64,000 bases of DNA from Helichrysum umbraculigerum (GCA_949592205.1 CATIUR010000003.1:141585259-141649258); one strand, 5' to 3'. Positions 22,696 to 35,990 are shown, counted from the first letter of the stretch. Notes: generated by a model not told the origin, from the sequence alone. Numbers and translations: made by a program.

Positions 22696-23086
22696 CAGGG
22701 GCGGATCCAGCTTAAAAATATGGGGTCCCATGCCCTCATGATCCTCGTAATCTACTAAATTCTAGACTTCTAGTGTATTTTTATTGTGAAATTGGTAAAT
22801 TTTTTATTTTCCCCCCCTTGAAAATTGTTAATTGCCATCTGCTTTTCTTCTTTTAATGTATAATTTTTGAATGTATAGAGTGTTATTCTACTATTATATA
22901 ACTCCAAGTTGTTAACTATGAAGTTTTAGTACTTATAAATGGTTTTTAACTACATGTTCTTCTTAAAATAAGTCATTTTGCTATTATATTTATATTTTGA
23001 CGTTATTTTATGTCGTTTTTGTGATATATGATTTGATGGTAAAAATTTTTAGCCCCCTACGGTTTGATTTTCTGGATCCGCCACTG
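22696..23086. mobile_element. small hAT-like non-autonomous transposon
   Basis: The ends are inverted repeats: CAGGGGCGGATCCAG at 22696 and, inverted, CAGTGGCGGATCCAG ending at 23086 (one mismatch in 15). This end sequence is typical of plant hAT-type elements. Inside are 391 AT-rich bases with no coding potential. The flanking 8-mers (TAACAACA and ATAACACT) are similar but not identical, so the target duplication is uncertain. Confidence 0.65.
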
Positions 23087-23956
23087 ATAACACTTGATTT
23101 TAAGTGTTAATTTCAGGCTAAAAGGGGATCAAGAGTGTAAATATTATCTAAACATATAAATGATCAAAAGTGTAAGAATTTATATGAAAATATACACACA
23201 ACGGCACCTAACATTTTGTGTTGTTAAGAGCACATATGTTATCCATAGTATCGTATCATTGAACTTCTTGCATAGTACATATACACGTATATGCATGTAT
23301 TAATTAAGTTTTGTCATTTTCAAGAACAAAACATAATTAGTGGAGCTTTATACCTTAATTTAAATCTTGTCTTCCAAACAAAAAGAAAAAAATATGTATC
23401 ATCATATACACTTTCTCCTAAATATCATGAAATTGCTAATAAAAAAGGAATTAAGTTTTAATATATATATACATATACATATACATATACACACATTTAT
23501 ATCTTTACAAATATAATTAATTAATTATGAATAAATTATATATATTTATTATAAACATGAAAATATAATAATTGTTCGTTAAATCTTTTTTGTATAAATA
23601 AAGTATGTTTGACAATAATTAACTTCCTTAACTAATAAAATTTATATTCGTCAAAGATTTTAAATGTATAAAAAGGGCTGTCATCCTTTCAAATTAATTA
23701 TGACCAAATCACCAAGACAAATAAAATATTTGTCTTAATCCATATTATCCAAAAACTAAGACAAAAAAATGACTGTCATTAGTCGGACACATTCAATTTA
23801 TAAATGATTTCTTTTATAAGAATAATTAGGGTGAGGTTATAAAGCGAATGAGTGGATGATCGAATTTACGGCATTTTAAGTAATATTCAGATTCACTACA
23901 TCTTACCAACATAATGCATTTTACATCACCGAATAACAAATAAGATTAATATGATA
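23087..23956. other. AT-rich intergenic region
   Basis: No gene seen. It contains a TATATATACATATACATATACA-like microsatellite near 23460-23490 and otherwise low-complexity AT-rich sequence. Confidence 0.45.
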
Positions 23957-24080
23957 TTATAATCATAGTTGTTAACTCGTGACTCGACTCGTGATTGGGA
24001 GTATTGATTTTTAACTCGTGACTCGTGACTCGACTCGACTCGTAAGAGTCATAATTTTACAATAAATACATATATTTATA

Positions 24081-24128
<48 letters not shown>

Positions 24129-24438
24129 TAGATTTTTATCCTTAATTGAAGTAAAACATGATGAAAGTCATTAAATAACATAAATGTTTAATTTATAATG
24201 GATTATTAGTCATTTCCTATCATATTTTGTCATTTTATATTTTTTATTAGATTACATTAAACGTGTGTCCAGTTTTTGACTCGTAAGAGTCGCCCACGAC
24301 TCGTAAGAGTCACCCACGACTCGGAAGAGTCAAAGCCATTTATGAGTCGGGGTTCGAGTCGCCTCGTTTTTAGAATTTCTGAACCGACTCGTAAGAGTCG
24401 ACTCGTGAATCGTAAGAGTTTAACAACTATGATTATAA
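23957..24438. mobile_element. inverted-repeat element with ACTCGTAAGAGTC arrays
   Basis: Perfect 19-base terminal inverted repeats: TTATAATCATAGTTGTTAA at 23957-23975 and its reverse complement at 24420-24438. Next to both ends lie clusters of GACTCG and GACTCGTAAGAGTC units (about 23975-24050 and 24278-24418), themselves palindromic. A (TA)n run sits in the middle. No transposase. The superfamily is not clear; if TTATAA is the target duplication, the inverted repeat proper starts inside it. A 79-codon frame across the right cluster is repeat translation, not a gene. Confidence 0.65.
24083..24121. repeat. (TA)n microsatellite
   Basis: About 39 bases of alternating TA inside the inverted-repeat element at 23957-24438. 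Confidence 0.95.
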
Positions 24439-24561
24439 ATGGAAATGGGAATGCAAAAATGGTAAAACGTAATTTAAAAAATTTGAAGAGACTATGGAAG
24501 CATTTCCTACTTTAAAAAAGCTTAAAATTTTCCGCCATTAATTCCATAAATATAATACGGA

Positions 24562-24585
24562 GTATATATATATATATAGATATCT
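24562..24585 (+). promoter_or_regulatory. candidate TATA region of the SEC14-like gene
   Basis: A TATATATATATA run lies about 220 bases before the SEC14-like start codon, in a suitable place for a core promoter with a start near 24600. In AT-rich plant DNA this is weak evidence. Confidence 0.3.
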
Positions 24586-24797
24586 GTATCTATCATATGT
24601 GTGCAAACGCATGTCAACTACACTTCTCTGCTCTTCATTGGTCATACCCACATCATCATCTTCTTCATAATCTCTCTCATGCAGGTGAAGGTGGGTTGAT
24701 CATCATTAATGGAGGGTATACCCAATTCATCAAAGTTTTAGTTTTTATAATTGGGTTTTTATTCTTAACAGCAAATTTAATCACCCCTTTAAGAAAA

Positions 24798-27117
24798 ATG
24801 GGGATCATAACTCAAGACATGATCAAGCAATTCCAGAATTTACTTGAATCAAGTAAGTCTATCTTTTATTTTATTTTAAATTTTGATTCTTTGTGATTTA
24901 TTTTCAATTTTCCTGTTGCAGCTGAAGAATCACTCAAGATCAAATTTGAGGTTGTGATCTACTGTTATCATTTCAAATTATTTGTTGATTGAATTGTGAT
25001 CCCCTTTATAAAGTTTCAATCTTTTATCTTGATCTGAGTCATTAAGTTCAAATCTGAAGTCAGCATTTGGTTAATTCCATTTAAGATACCATTTATATTA
25101 CATACCAATTTATGAATAAATGTTAAGGACGTTATGTGTTTGATAAAAATGTCTAATCTATGTTTTCTTCGACTTTGTAGTCGAAATGTTATATGATGAG
25201 TGTTCATAGATCATGCTAACTTGATCATTTTGTTTGTTTTATTAAATAGAATTTGCATCAAGGATATCCAACTGAGACTGTGATCAGGTTTCTTAAAGCA
25301 CGAGATGGAAACGTATCGAAAGCCTATACAATGGTGTGAGATCAAACTCATTTAGGTTAACATTAGAAACTTGTTATCACATTAGTTGCCTGCTGATGAA
25401 TCTCGTCTTTTCAGCTAATTGATTGTTTAAATTGGAGGATTGAAAATGAGATCGACAAAATATTATCGGTGAGTTATGCTTATAGGATTTTACATGTTGT
25501 AATGTGATTGATATTGTTGACTTTATGCTTGTATGTACAGAAACCAATCATTCCTGCTGAGTTTTATAGATCGGTTCGTGACTCACAGCTTATAGGGATG
25601 CCCGGTTACACAAAAGATGTATGCTCTTTACCATCACAATTATGAGCTGATAGATTATAGACACCAATGTAACATCAAGTGATGGTTTATTATTTTATTT
25701 TATTTTTAAAACTATGTAGGGGAGACCTGTTATTGCCATCGGCGTAGGGCTTAGCACATATGACAAAGCATCTGTAAGCATATTGTGCCCTTTTATTTTT
25801 CTTAATTATCTGTTTTTTTGCCTGGTTTCTGTTCAATACTTACAAATGATGTACGTGTGATCTTGATGTTTGGATGTAGTAAAGGACATTAATTTAAATT
25901 TGATATATTCTCTTGTAACTTAACTTTTTTAGTATGTTTCCTGGTGTTAATTGGATTTCTTTTTCATTTTTTTTAGATTCATTACTATGTTCAATCGCAC
26001 ATCCAGATAAATGAATACAGAGACCGTGTGGTATTGGTAAGTTTATATCATGATCAAAGTTTTGACCACATAAATCTATGGTAAATAGGATGACTCTTCT
26101 CCTTTCAATGTAGCCATCTGCAACAATAAAGTTTGAACGACATGTAAGTACCTGTGTCAAGGTTCTTGATATGACCGGGCTCAAACTTTCGCATCTTAAC
26201 CAAATTAAGGTACTATTCTTGTACTAATGAACTTAACTGTCCCTGCTACATTTTAAGAAACCTTTGATAATGTATAGAACTGATCAAATTTGTCTCCTAA
26301 ATGTTGCAGTTATTGACAGTTATATCTAGTATTGATGACTTGAACTACCCAGAGAAAACGGATACTTATTATATTGTCAATGCCCCATATGTATTTTCAG
26401 CATGTTGGAAGGTTCGCCATTTTTTTCCAACATCAATGAAAGAGGCCGAGTTTTTGTCATACACCTGAAAGTGTGAATGTTTGCAGGTTGTGAAGCCGCT
26501 CCTGCAAGAAAGAACTAGAAAGAAAGTTCAGGTGCTTTCAGGTTGCGGTAAAGATGATTTATTGAAGGTAATATTAAAAGTGTTCTGAGGGTACAGGTTT
26601 GATTCCTATAAGATTTGGGAATCTTCCATATCCATTCCCATATCCCCATGTTATCAAACCCATACCCATAGTGATTCTTGACCTCAATGCAAACTAAACA
26701 CTGCCTCAGTTTTAAAGGTTTCGTGTAATCTTTTTAACAAGATCTATATTGACTTGAAATGGGCAGATAATGGACTACGAATCTCTGCCCCATTTTTGTA
26801 GAAGACAAGGGTCTGGATCATCACGGTTAACTAGAAACTCAACTGGTGATGATTGTTGTTTCTCACTGGACCATGGATTTCACCAGCAGCTCTATAATTA
26901 TATCAACCAGCAAGCTGTGGGCATAAAGCCGCGAGCCCCAATCAAACAAGGGTCATTTCATGTGGGTTTTCCTGAACCTGACCAAAGAGACCGTAAGATC
27001 GCTCAAACTATTGAAACAGAATTTCATAAGCTTGAGAACCAGAATGGATTTACTGATGCAAAAGATGATCTCAAGACAAATGGTGATGAACATAAAAAAA
27101 AGATGACAGATGCATAG
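24798..27117 (+). CDS. SEC14-like phosphatidylinositol/phosphatidylcholine transfer protein (CRAL-TRIO)
   Basis: Eleven coding exons with GT-AG borders: 24798-24852, 24922-24950, 25250-25333, 25415-25468, 25541-25618, 25720-25773, 25977-26036, 26114-26209, 26310-26411, 26487-26567, 26767-27117; 347 residues. The N-terminal CRAL-TRIO helical part (about residues 1-60, with GYPTETVIRFLKAR) is followed by the lipid-binding CRAL-TRIO domain (about 75-245), including VKVLDMTGLKL and YYIVNAPYVFSACWK. The C-terminal 100 residues are Ser-rich then Lys/Glu-rich. Proteins of this family move or present phosphoinositides between membranes and regulate PI kinases. It resembles plant SEC14-like proteins without a nodulin or GOLD domain. 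Start: MGIITQ fits the family, but the same frame is open upstream to an ATG at 24597. Neighbour 3' ends converge with the next gene. Confidence 0.92.
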
Positions 27118-28089
27118 ATGCTGCTTGTGTGTTTGAACATGGAATTCACTTATTGTCTTGCGTATATGATAATGATTCGGATATTTTTGTAACTTAATGT
27201 TGTAATTTTTATAATTTGTTTCTTTGGTGGACGTGACTGGGTTCACATTCCCCAGAAACGAAATGGGAAAAGAGTAATTTCGACCTCAAAAGTCAGATAT
27301 AACCACTGAAGAATAAAGCACAATAGTGTATCAATTTCTACTATCTTCATAGCGAATTCATGGATATGATCTTCAAAGAAAATTTCTATGTTGTTTCTCT
27401 GTGTAAGTTGACTACAAAGCTACATAGTGAATTTGAGATACTCTGTTTTGACTTAAAAGGTTGACCCTACTGTTTCTGTTCACCAAAGTTTACCTTTACA
27501 ATTTGGGTATAGTTAACAATTACAAAGTCCTCTTGGAAAGGTAGTAGGGTTAGCTGGTTAGGCTGGGTAATGGGCCAAATATGTAATTTGTAGATAAGGG
27601 TCAAAACGGGTCAAATATGCAATTGTAGTTGTGGGTCAAATATGCAATTGCACGTACAGGTCGAAATGAGTTGAAGCATGGTTAAGTTGACCAAAACACA
27701 ACTACCGAGTATCTAGTAATCATTAATGTAATATATAATCTTTTAAAAAGTAAATAATTGCAATAGCTGTTTATATAAGTGAATAAGTCGAATTGCCAAC
27801 TACAATAAGCAGCTGATAGGCCATGAATATGGTACAAATGTGAAGCTTAAAATACATGCTAAGCAAGCGAGATTTTATTTAGATTGCAAGTCCAGCAGCA
27901 CTGAAGCAAAGTTGTACAAAAGCTTAGAACACAAACTAGCAAAGGAGAATCCAGAGCTATCTGATCTGTCAATTGATAGCATTCATATTTAATCTATCAA
28001 CCAACATTGATATGTTAAAAGACAGATATTTCACAAACATGCATGCGAAAACTACAGACTCCTATACCTACCATAGTAACAAAATGCCA
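27118..28089. other. intergenic region between convergent genes
   Basis: It holds the 3' ends of the SEC14-like gene (+) and the sucrase/ferredoxin-like gene (-). At 27590-27665 a short unit, GGGTCAAATATGCAATTG and variants, is repeated about three times. Nothing else coding was seen. Confidence 0.5.
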
Positions 28090-30245
28090 TTAGCCCAACT
28101 GTCTGTAACAGTTATAAGCAACTGCAACTGAGACTGCAGCACCAATAAGAGCAAGAACTGCATACACATCTTCACTCTCCCAGGTCTCGAGCCATGTTGG
28201 CATAGTGCACACTTTGTGTGGTGTAGGAGCTCCTTTGTTACCAACATTTATAGAAATTTGATTCTTGCTTCCTTTTCTCTTTTCACCAGTAAGCATTGTA
28301 TCAAGATTAAAATCCACTGCATTTTCAGGCGAACTAGAACTGCCACAACAAGCGGAACTTCCATTTCCCTGGCAACAACCGCCACCCTCCACCTTTGATC
28401 CATCTGTTCGTACCACAGTTGTTGTGTCTTGTATGCTTCTTTCGATGCTGCCACCGCCATTTTCTATAGCCCGTTGCTCTTGAGCTTTCATTTGGTCTTC
28501 TTCTGATAGACCCATTTGTCCCCTAAAGAAAAAATATCTTCAAAATTAATTCCACCAATTTTCAACTTTTGAAGTTGAGTGTAGTTGGTAATTTAGGTGA
28601 AATAGTGAGATATCTATGATTTTTAATCATTAGATAGATATATAAACATTCAGTCTTTCACATGGAATACATCAGTTTGTCTATCTATCTCTACCCAACT
28701 AGAGAAAGTTTTTATACTTTAATCCAGATATGTCTAACTTCACATGGTTATCACATTTTCTTTGTCCGTTGTCCACAGTTTTGTCCTCTTATGACCATCT
28801 AGGCTACCCATTGATTGCTCTCTTTTGATACTAAATTTCAGAAACGTGCACTTTTTAAACTTCAGAAATAGCGTATAATTTAGCTATGTACATATCGTAA
28901 TATAATCTCCATCAGCCTAACAAGTAATAATACCTAATTGCAGCTCATTACAGCATTAGAATAGGACATAATTACCTCCAGAGCCAGTCTACAATTTCAC
29001 CTTTTTCGATATGTTGTTCAAGCAACGTAGGTACATCATCGGGCATAACATATCCATACCTGTGAAAATCATAACTTGTAACATTGACATGTAACAGATA
29101 TTCACACTTTCAATTGACTAAGTGAGTAAGAAAAATACAAACGTATTATATGCAAGCATTCTCCCTAGTCCTTACCAATGACCAGTGACTTTCCCGTGAT
29201 TGTTGGATCCGAATATAATAACGTTTCCTGCGTACTTATGGCCCCCAATATGCGAGCACGGGCGAACAGAAACTTTACTCTGATGACCACGCAACTCTAT
29301 TTCATCTTTAAATCTAGAAACAAGTGCAGGCCCACAAACGCCACATCTTTTATCCCGTGCACCATGAGCACATACAAAAATATACGATCCTCTTAGCGGT
29401 TCAGGACTTCCGGGCAACCATTCACCATCTTTTACAAGCACTTCTTCCACAAACGTGTCAACGTCAAAGTGCGTCAATCTCCTGCATTTAACGGCAATCA
29501 ATCACTGATCGTGGGTCTTTATATTAACAAGTAATCCATTGATCATCTTATAAAATCACCTGTATCTAATCATGTCTGGAAAGATTAGTACATCTCCATT
29601 TGATGTCTCAGTCCCATCGTGCCCCTCACATATAGTCAGACGAGTCTTGAGAAGCGAGATCAAACAAATAAACAGTCATCACTAAGCAATTTTGTATATT
29701 GATTTCTTAAATATGAAGTCTCAATACATGAGCTAAAAGTTGCAACCTAAACATATATACAATCTTAGTAAGTGTAATAACTAATCAAAGCTGTAAACTC
29801 TAATAAAACTCATACAAATGACATATATACATCTTAAATAACAAAACCCGAAAATATATATAATAATAACATATACCAGTAAAAGTAAACCCTAGAAACT
29901 AACCTGCCGTTTCATTTCACTTTTCCGGGAAGTGAGAGCCGCGGATAAAAGCCGCGGCAACCGATCAAACTCAGCGGCTTCGATACGAGGAGGCCAAACT
30001 TGAGGTTTTTTGTAGCACAAAAACACATGTCGTTCATAGTATTTGACAGTTCCTACAACAAGAGTTTGGCGGAAATCAGATCGCGAGAATCCGAAGTCTT
30101 CATCGCCTCCGTCGAACCCGCCGAGGAATCCTTCGTTCTGGAAGCTTCCAGAAGCACTACCGATCTGTGAACTGTCTCCCTCACCCACCGAAGATGATAT
30201 TGATGAGTTTAAAAACGGCAGTGGTTCCTCTCTGTTACTTGCCAT
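28090..30245 (-). CDS. sucrase/ferredoxin-like family protein, membrane-anchored
   Basis: Five coding exons, 5' to 3': 30245-29904, 29645-29560, 29481-29176, 29059-28976, 28522-28090; 416 residues with phase kept. The start is ATG 30245 (MASNRE). The N-terminus is acidic and Ser/Gly-rich. A thioredoxin-like ferredoxin domain (about residues 65-280) has the family hallmarks: CAHGARDKRCGVCG, then a downstream HIGGHKYAGN motif. These Cys and His residues are the likely Fe-S ligands. The C-terminal third has Ser/Gly and Cys-rich low-complexity sequence and ends in a single hydrophobic segment (VLALIGAAVSVAVAYNC) with a short tail, suggesting a tail anchor. The family includes plant sucrase/ferredoxin-like proteins and yeast Aim32; a redox or Fe-S role is known for the family, but the exact substrate is not known to me. 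Confidence 0.9.
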
Positions 30246-31077
30246 CAAAGTGTTCGACGAAATGCTTCAAATAAAACGGACGGTCTAGTAGTAGTATGTT
30301 GTTTGTGTGGTGCTTCCACACTTCACTGTATGAGTAAAGATTCCAATAGTGATATAAATCTATATAAACTTCACTAAATACTTAAATAATAACATAAAAG
30401 CCATAAAAAAGTTCTTTTAATAATTTATCAACTTTCATATACGTGTGTTAACGATCACGATCCGCACTAGAGTCGTATATCAGAACATTTAGATTCAATA
30501 GTTTACTTTGTTTAAAACTTGACTCGATCGAACTTGATTTTGAATAATCAATAGTTACTTGATTAATTGGTATAAAACTCGACTCGATCGAACTTGATTT
30601 ATTCTTTACATACCAGTTCTATTAGCTCATCAGGCTCACAATTTTAACAATCTATTGTACTAAGTCAAGTAAAGTATTAAGTTTTTAAGCTTGACTTCTG
30701 AAACTATCGGCCAATGACTGTTATACAAGGTTGACGAACTCAAATATTCTAAAGTTCGAACTCGAGGTATATAGCAGACTAATTAACACCACTTAACTTG
30801 TATCATTGTAATTTGCTTAAACATGTAATTTAAAGTTGAGCAATAGCTGCATTCAAAAAAACCAAAACTTATATGATAATTTAGTGATTTCGAGTTCAAA
30901 ATCTCTCATCCTAAAACCCGAGTAACCAAAAGTTCTCGGCTACTCAAGGCGTTGTATTCGTGTCTTTTCACAAAAGACACAAGCTTTCTCCTTTGGTTCT
31001 CAAGTTTCATTCACCAATATACACACCATTCACCACTTGTACACTCCACACAACCAAACCACAGAAACTATCAATAA
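30246..31077. other. intergenic region, promoter of the sucrase/ferredoxin-like gene
   Basis: Upstream region of the minus-strand gene ending at 30245 and downstream of the WEB gene. It contains a direct repeat around ACTCGATCGAACTTGATTT (about 30522-30543 and 30580-30601). At 30960-30980 there is a perfect 9-base stem (GTGTCTTTT, loop CAC). No gene seen. Confidence 0.45.
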
Positions 31078-33369
31078 TCACACAGGCTTCTCGCCAGGCA
31101 AATATGAAGGAGACGATCCACCATCAATCTGTGATTTCTTTCTGTGAAAGATACCGCTGAGATTACTACCGAGCACTTTTTTCGTCTTCTGTTTCTGTGG
31201 TGGACTCTGCCTGTAAACTGGAGATGAAGGTAAAGACGACGTTTGCTGCTTTTGCGTTTCTTGCAGTATCAGGGCCGCTGCTTCTGCAGCTTTCTTCTGT
31301 TCCCTTTCCCTCCATCTTTTAAGCTCTCCTTCAACTGCTTTTTTCGCGGCTTCTGCCATTTCTGCACGTTTTAGTGCCGCTTCTGTTGTAGCTTTCATTT
31401 CATCAATCTCTTTTTGTGTCGCTTCAAGTCGTTTCACAGCTTCTTTCTCACTGGATCTCACTGCTTCAACTTGCGCCATTGCTGCATCTACTTTCATCGC
31501 TGCTAACTTCTCTGATTCCTCGACTTTCCTACTCAAAGACTCAAATTCTTCACGTGAGATCGTAATTTTCGATCCTGATCCCGAAGTTGACGCGCGTGCA
31601 GCGTCGGTTCTTTCCGATATCAGCTTTATCTCTTCGAGAGCTTTTCCTTCGGCTGCTTTTGCTTCAGCTGCTTCTGTTAACGCAATCATTAGTTTACCTT
31701 CCGCTTCTTCCAAAGCAACTCCTAGGGTTTCTGCTTCTTTCTTCAACTCTTCAGCTTTCTCCTTCATCTCTTCTGATTCTCGCTTTGCATTTTCACTCTC
31801 GTTTAACAACTGTTGATAAGTCAACATCATTTCTTCAGAAGCACTTGTGACTTTAGCTTCTTCCAAACATGCTGATTCGAGCTCAATCTTGCTTTTCTGT
31901 AACTTAACATTCAAATTCCCAGCCGTTGACTCAGTTTCCGCATCCTTTTCTTTCAATTCTTCGTGTTCTTTCTTCACGTTCTCGAGCTCAATCTTTAATG
32001 ATTCCAACAAGTTTTTTAGCGAGCTCTCTTCTTCAACCACTTTCTGCAACGAGTCTTTAGCACCATCAAGCTCCAAGGTCACGTTTTTCAAAGAATCAAG
32101 ATCCGAAGCCCTTGCATTTTCCATTTCTATTTGCAATCTTTTGATCTCAGATGTCGTTTCAGCAAATTGGGTTTCAAGATCTTTTGACATTTGAGAATCC
32201 ACCTGTTTTCTTAAAGCAAACAGCTTCTTAGCAGACTCTTCGAGGGCAGCTTTATGTTCAAGTTTTTGAACGTTTTTCTCAGCGTATATCTGTTCCTGTT
32301 CTTTCTGTGCTTCTAGTGTTGCCAACTTCACTTGCTCGATAGTTTCTTGAACAGACATAATTTCCTTTGATATCTCATCACCTCGATCCAAATTTGTATT
32401 TTTCGTAAGGTTGGCTTCTGTTTCTTGCTCAATAGCAGCGTTTTTTTCTTCCATGGCTGCCTCACGATCATGACGGATTCTTCTTAATTCTTGTTTAGCA
32501 GCATCGAGTTCAGTAAACACGACAGCGTACTGTTCTTTCGTGTTCTCCAAATCTTGTTTCAAAACACCATTAGAGTTTGTATCTCCAATTTCAAGTTGCT
32601 TAGCCTGATTATTTGCCGTTTCTGTTGCCTTGATTGCTGTCTCCTTCGCCTCATTAATGATCTCGAGCTTGTTGTTGAGCTCATCAACAGTTCTTTTAGC
32701 TCGTTCGAGCTCCGTAAGTGCTCCGGTTTTTGTAGTTTCAGCACTCTTTAACTGTTCCTTTAATTTATCAAGCTCTTTTTGTGCCAAGTGGAGCTTTGTT
32801 TCGTTCACCAACACCCTCTACATTCATAAACAAGTATTTACATGTATGTTATACTGAATAATCAAAATTAGATAATAAACTGTGGTAAAATACTAAACAG
32901 GGCTACAGGAAACAGTTTTTTCACTATTTGTTTGAAGTTGTAATTCATTCAAAATATTTAAGGATCTTGACATAAGATGACCCAAAAGGACAACCATCTG
33001 AAACAAAAGTGAGACATGTGGGAGATGGAAGCAAAAGTTTCTCAAATTAGGCAAAAAGAATGAGCGAATTGACAATCTTATTTTGCCATTTGATAACAAG
33101 ATCAGGTCGCAATAATGAAACAATCAGCTTCAAAACGTAAATCTAAACATTTCCTTAATAACAACATCGAAAGGCGAAAAGAAGAAACTAAATACCTCAG
33201 CAGATTGAGGCTTTACTTTGTTGACGGTGACTTTTTCACCCGAAGAAAAAGCACGTTCGCCAAAAAGATTGACAGCATCCTTGACGGATTGGAAAGGTGC
33301 CCTGGTGTCGATCTCTCCAACCTCCACTTTTGAAGAGTCAGTTTTGCTTTGACGGTCTTTCGCGACCAT
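31078..33369 (-). CDS. WEB family coiled-coil protein (DUF827)
   Basis: Two coding exons: 33369-33196 and 32817-31078; 637 residues. The first exon encodes the conserved N-terminal motif VGEIDTRAPFQSVKDAVNLF and ends in KPQSAE. The second starts RVLVNETKLHLAQKELDKLK, which is the usual continuation in this family. Most of the protein (about residues 60-560) is a long Glu/Lys/Ala coiled coil. The C-terminus is basic and Ser/Pro-rich with a SGIFHRKKS motif seen in relatives. Family members WEB1 and PMI2 take part in light-driven chloroplast movement through actin; other members are less well known, so the role here is inferred. The ATG at 33369 lies one base after an acceptor-like TTAACAG, so a 5' UTR intron is likely. 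Confidence 0.9.
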
Positions 33370-34181
33370 TCTGTTAATCAATGGGAAAAGGAAGGCAATA
33401 ATTATTTCAAATCAGAGTTAATTAACCGTTTAGCAGGCACCAGCATGACTCGTAAATATAGTCAAAATTTTCAAAAGTCACTCATCTCATTAAATTATAA
33501 TCTTGTTTAAGTTACCAAAGGAAAGAAAGACTTCCTAAGCTTCTTGAGCACAAATCCTAGGAACAAAATCATTTAAGAAAGCTTGTTTATAAAATTTGAT
33601 TCCATTCTCCATTACATAAGTCTTCGTTTCTCATTAATAGGACCCACAATTTTTCCCGGGTAATATTAATGGGACCTAGAAGATGAGATAGTAAGATGGC
33701 TCAATAGAATGTATATGATAAACCTACGTAATCAAACGTAATTATTATTATCAAATTTTCGTCAAAACCTAAATGTATTCATTCCTCTCAATTGTGCAAA
33801 ACAAAACCGTAAGCTATCACCAGTCCTACACAAGAATTCGTCTTTCAAGGACATTTCTAACTCAATTTAGAATTGATGTTCAGCTTTTTCATTGAATTTT
33901 TATTTTCTTACAACAATTTTAGCAATATCAATTTGTAATCACCCAAACATACAAACAGAACCATGAAAACCAGAACTTTAAGCTTAAATGCAGCAAAATA
34001 ACATCAAATAGCGAAAATTAACAAATAATTAAGCATTCCAAATCAACTTTTTTCGACACACAAATTGGATTTCTATACTGTATCGATACACAAAAACAGC
34101 CATGGGGAAACCTTACCTGATTAATTAGGAAGATACTTCAGTCAAACTGATTGTAATAATAATCTAGCAAGCTCAACAACC
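33370..34181 (-). other. probable 5' UTR intron and short non-coding exon of WEB gene
   Basis: An acceptor (AACAG) lies just before the WEB start codon. On the minus strand a good donor (CAG|GTAAGG) lies at about 34116, and another acceptor (TTGCAG|G) at 34182. This suggests a 65-base non-coding exon at 34117-34181. Another donor-like site at about 34728 could end a first exon. RNA evidence is needed to confirm. Confidence 0.4.
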
Positions 34182-35990
34182 CTGCAAAATATAAAGAAAA
34201 CACAAAACCATTTTTATATCAGTACATATATTCATAAATATAAATATTTCATCTCAATCTCAATATACATATTACAAAAATATAAAGGATCATTCAATCA
34301 AGTTAGAATGACTACATACAACGAACCAACCAGGTGAACTTAATATTTCAACAAATATTTTAAAATCACCAAAAACATAACTTCAAAAACCCTAAAAGTA
34401 CACAGAAAGAGGGTATGCTAATATGAACCCTAGGAGTGTAACACAGGTTAAAATCCAAAAATTTAACAAGTCTGTAACAGAAGTACAAACACTTGCATGA
34501 TCAAGAACACTAGAGTAATCATCCAAAAAAATTACCAAAAAATTACAAAACCTTTATGATTCTATCAATTTTTATCACCCCATAAAAAATAACATTACAC
34601 GATTGTTGTAACAGCCTGCAGGATTAATAAAAATCAAAACTTGCAGCGGAAAACAAACAAAAAGATGGTTTTTTTAGACACCCAATAAAAGAAACAACAG
34701 AGAAAAGGTCAGGGAATAGAAGGATTACCAAATAGGAATCAAGGGTTTGATGGCAGATGAAAGAAAACAAAAAAGAAAAAATTTGGGTTTAAATGTTACA
34801 AAAAAGTCAGATATAAAGAGAGAGAAATAGAGTGGAAAACATAAATTAAACAAATCAGTGAGAGGGAGCCAAGTCAGGTTGAATCTATAATTAATAATTA
34901 AATAATGATACAAAAGGGTGTGTACTATATGCATTAAATGTTGTACTTTATATGCCATTTTCTCTTAACTCGTTCTTTTAGGTAACTTCATACCCGTGTC
35001 CCAAAAGGTAGTCCACCATTGTGACTTTTTCCGTTTTTCGACAGATAGCTCTTGTTTTATTTTACCAAAAAAAATCAAAAGAATTAGAAGTAATAACTTT
35101 AATTTTGATGATCATCAAAAAATCATTATCTTTTAATCATGTCATGCCAAGGATAAAAGAAAAAGGTATTTTATAAATATTTTATTAGTTGTATAATGAT
35201 TTGGTAGCAAACTATATAATATATGCTGTTATTTTTTGTTATCGATTGTTCTAGCTTCGAGTTTTAATTAACTATTTGGGCACATATTTTATATAAACCG
35301 AGATAAAATAAAAAGGCACTCAAAACAAGTACATGTTCGAGCATACTAACTAACTCTTTATCAATCTCGGTCCATTTCAATATGAATAACAATTTAACCA
35401 ATTAAATCGTTTTTCTTCACTAAAATAAGATACTCTGATGCCAATTTTGAATTCGCATGCTTCCATCTAAACATTTCTTCAGCTATGATATCAAAATCAC
35501 AGCTAAAAGCACATTTTTTTTATTTTATTTACAACTCAGTTTGTGAATGAGACCTTTCCGTCTACCTCAAAAGTGTTGTCAAACATTTTATAAACCGATT
35601 CAACATTCCAACGTACTACACATCGGTTACATTTCCTTTTGATTAATACATGTAGTTCCACGCTCATTATGTATGTGAGCTCTATCGCGTTGTAAATTCA
35701 TTTTCAGAAATATTTCATCAAAATAGTTGTGTATTCTTTGTAATTGAAGATTATCAATTTTTTTAAAAATTTTACCTTGTAGATTTTGGTCAACTTTCAA
35801 GTGCATTTAACTTTCTATGAAATTAGGGAAAAGTATTAATGATATTAAGTATTAACAACGTCTATGTTAGGAGTTGTTAGTACAAAAGGAAAAAAATTTG
35901 AAAAATCTACATTTGAGAAAGTCAAGGTGTATAAAGTGTAAAAATAATAATAATAATAAAAAAATTATTATGTAGTGAACTAGTCAACAT
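34182..35990. other. WEB gene upstream region and intergenic DNA
   Basis: About 34.2-34.9 kb probably contains the first non-coding exon and promoter of the WEB gene. Beyond that the sequence is AT-rich with no supported gene. Confidence 0.4.
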
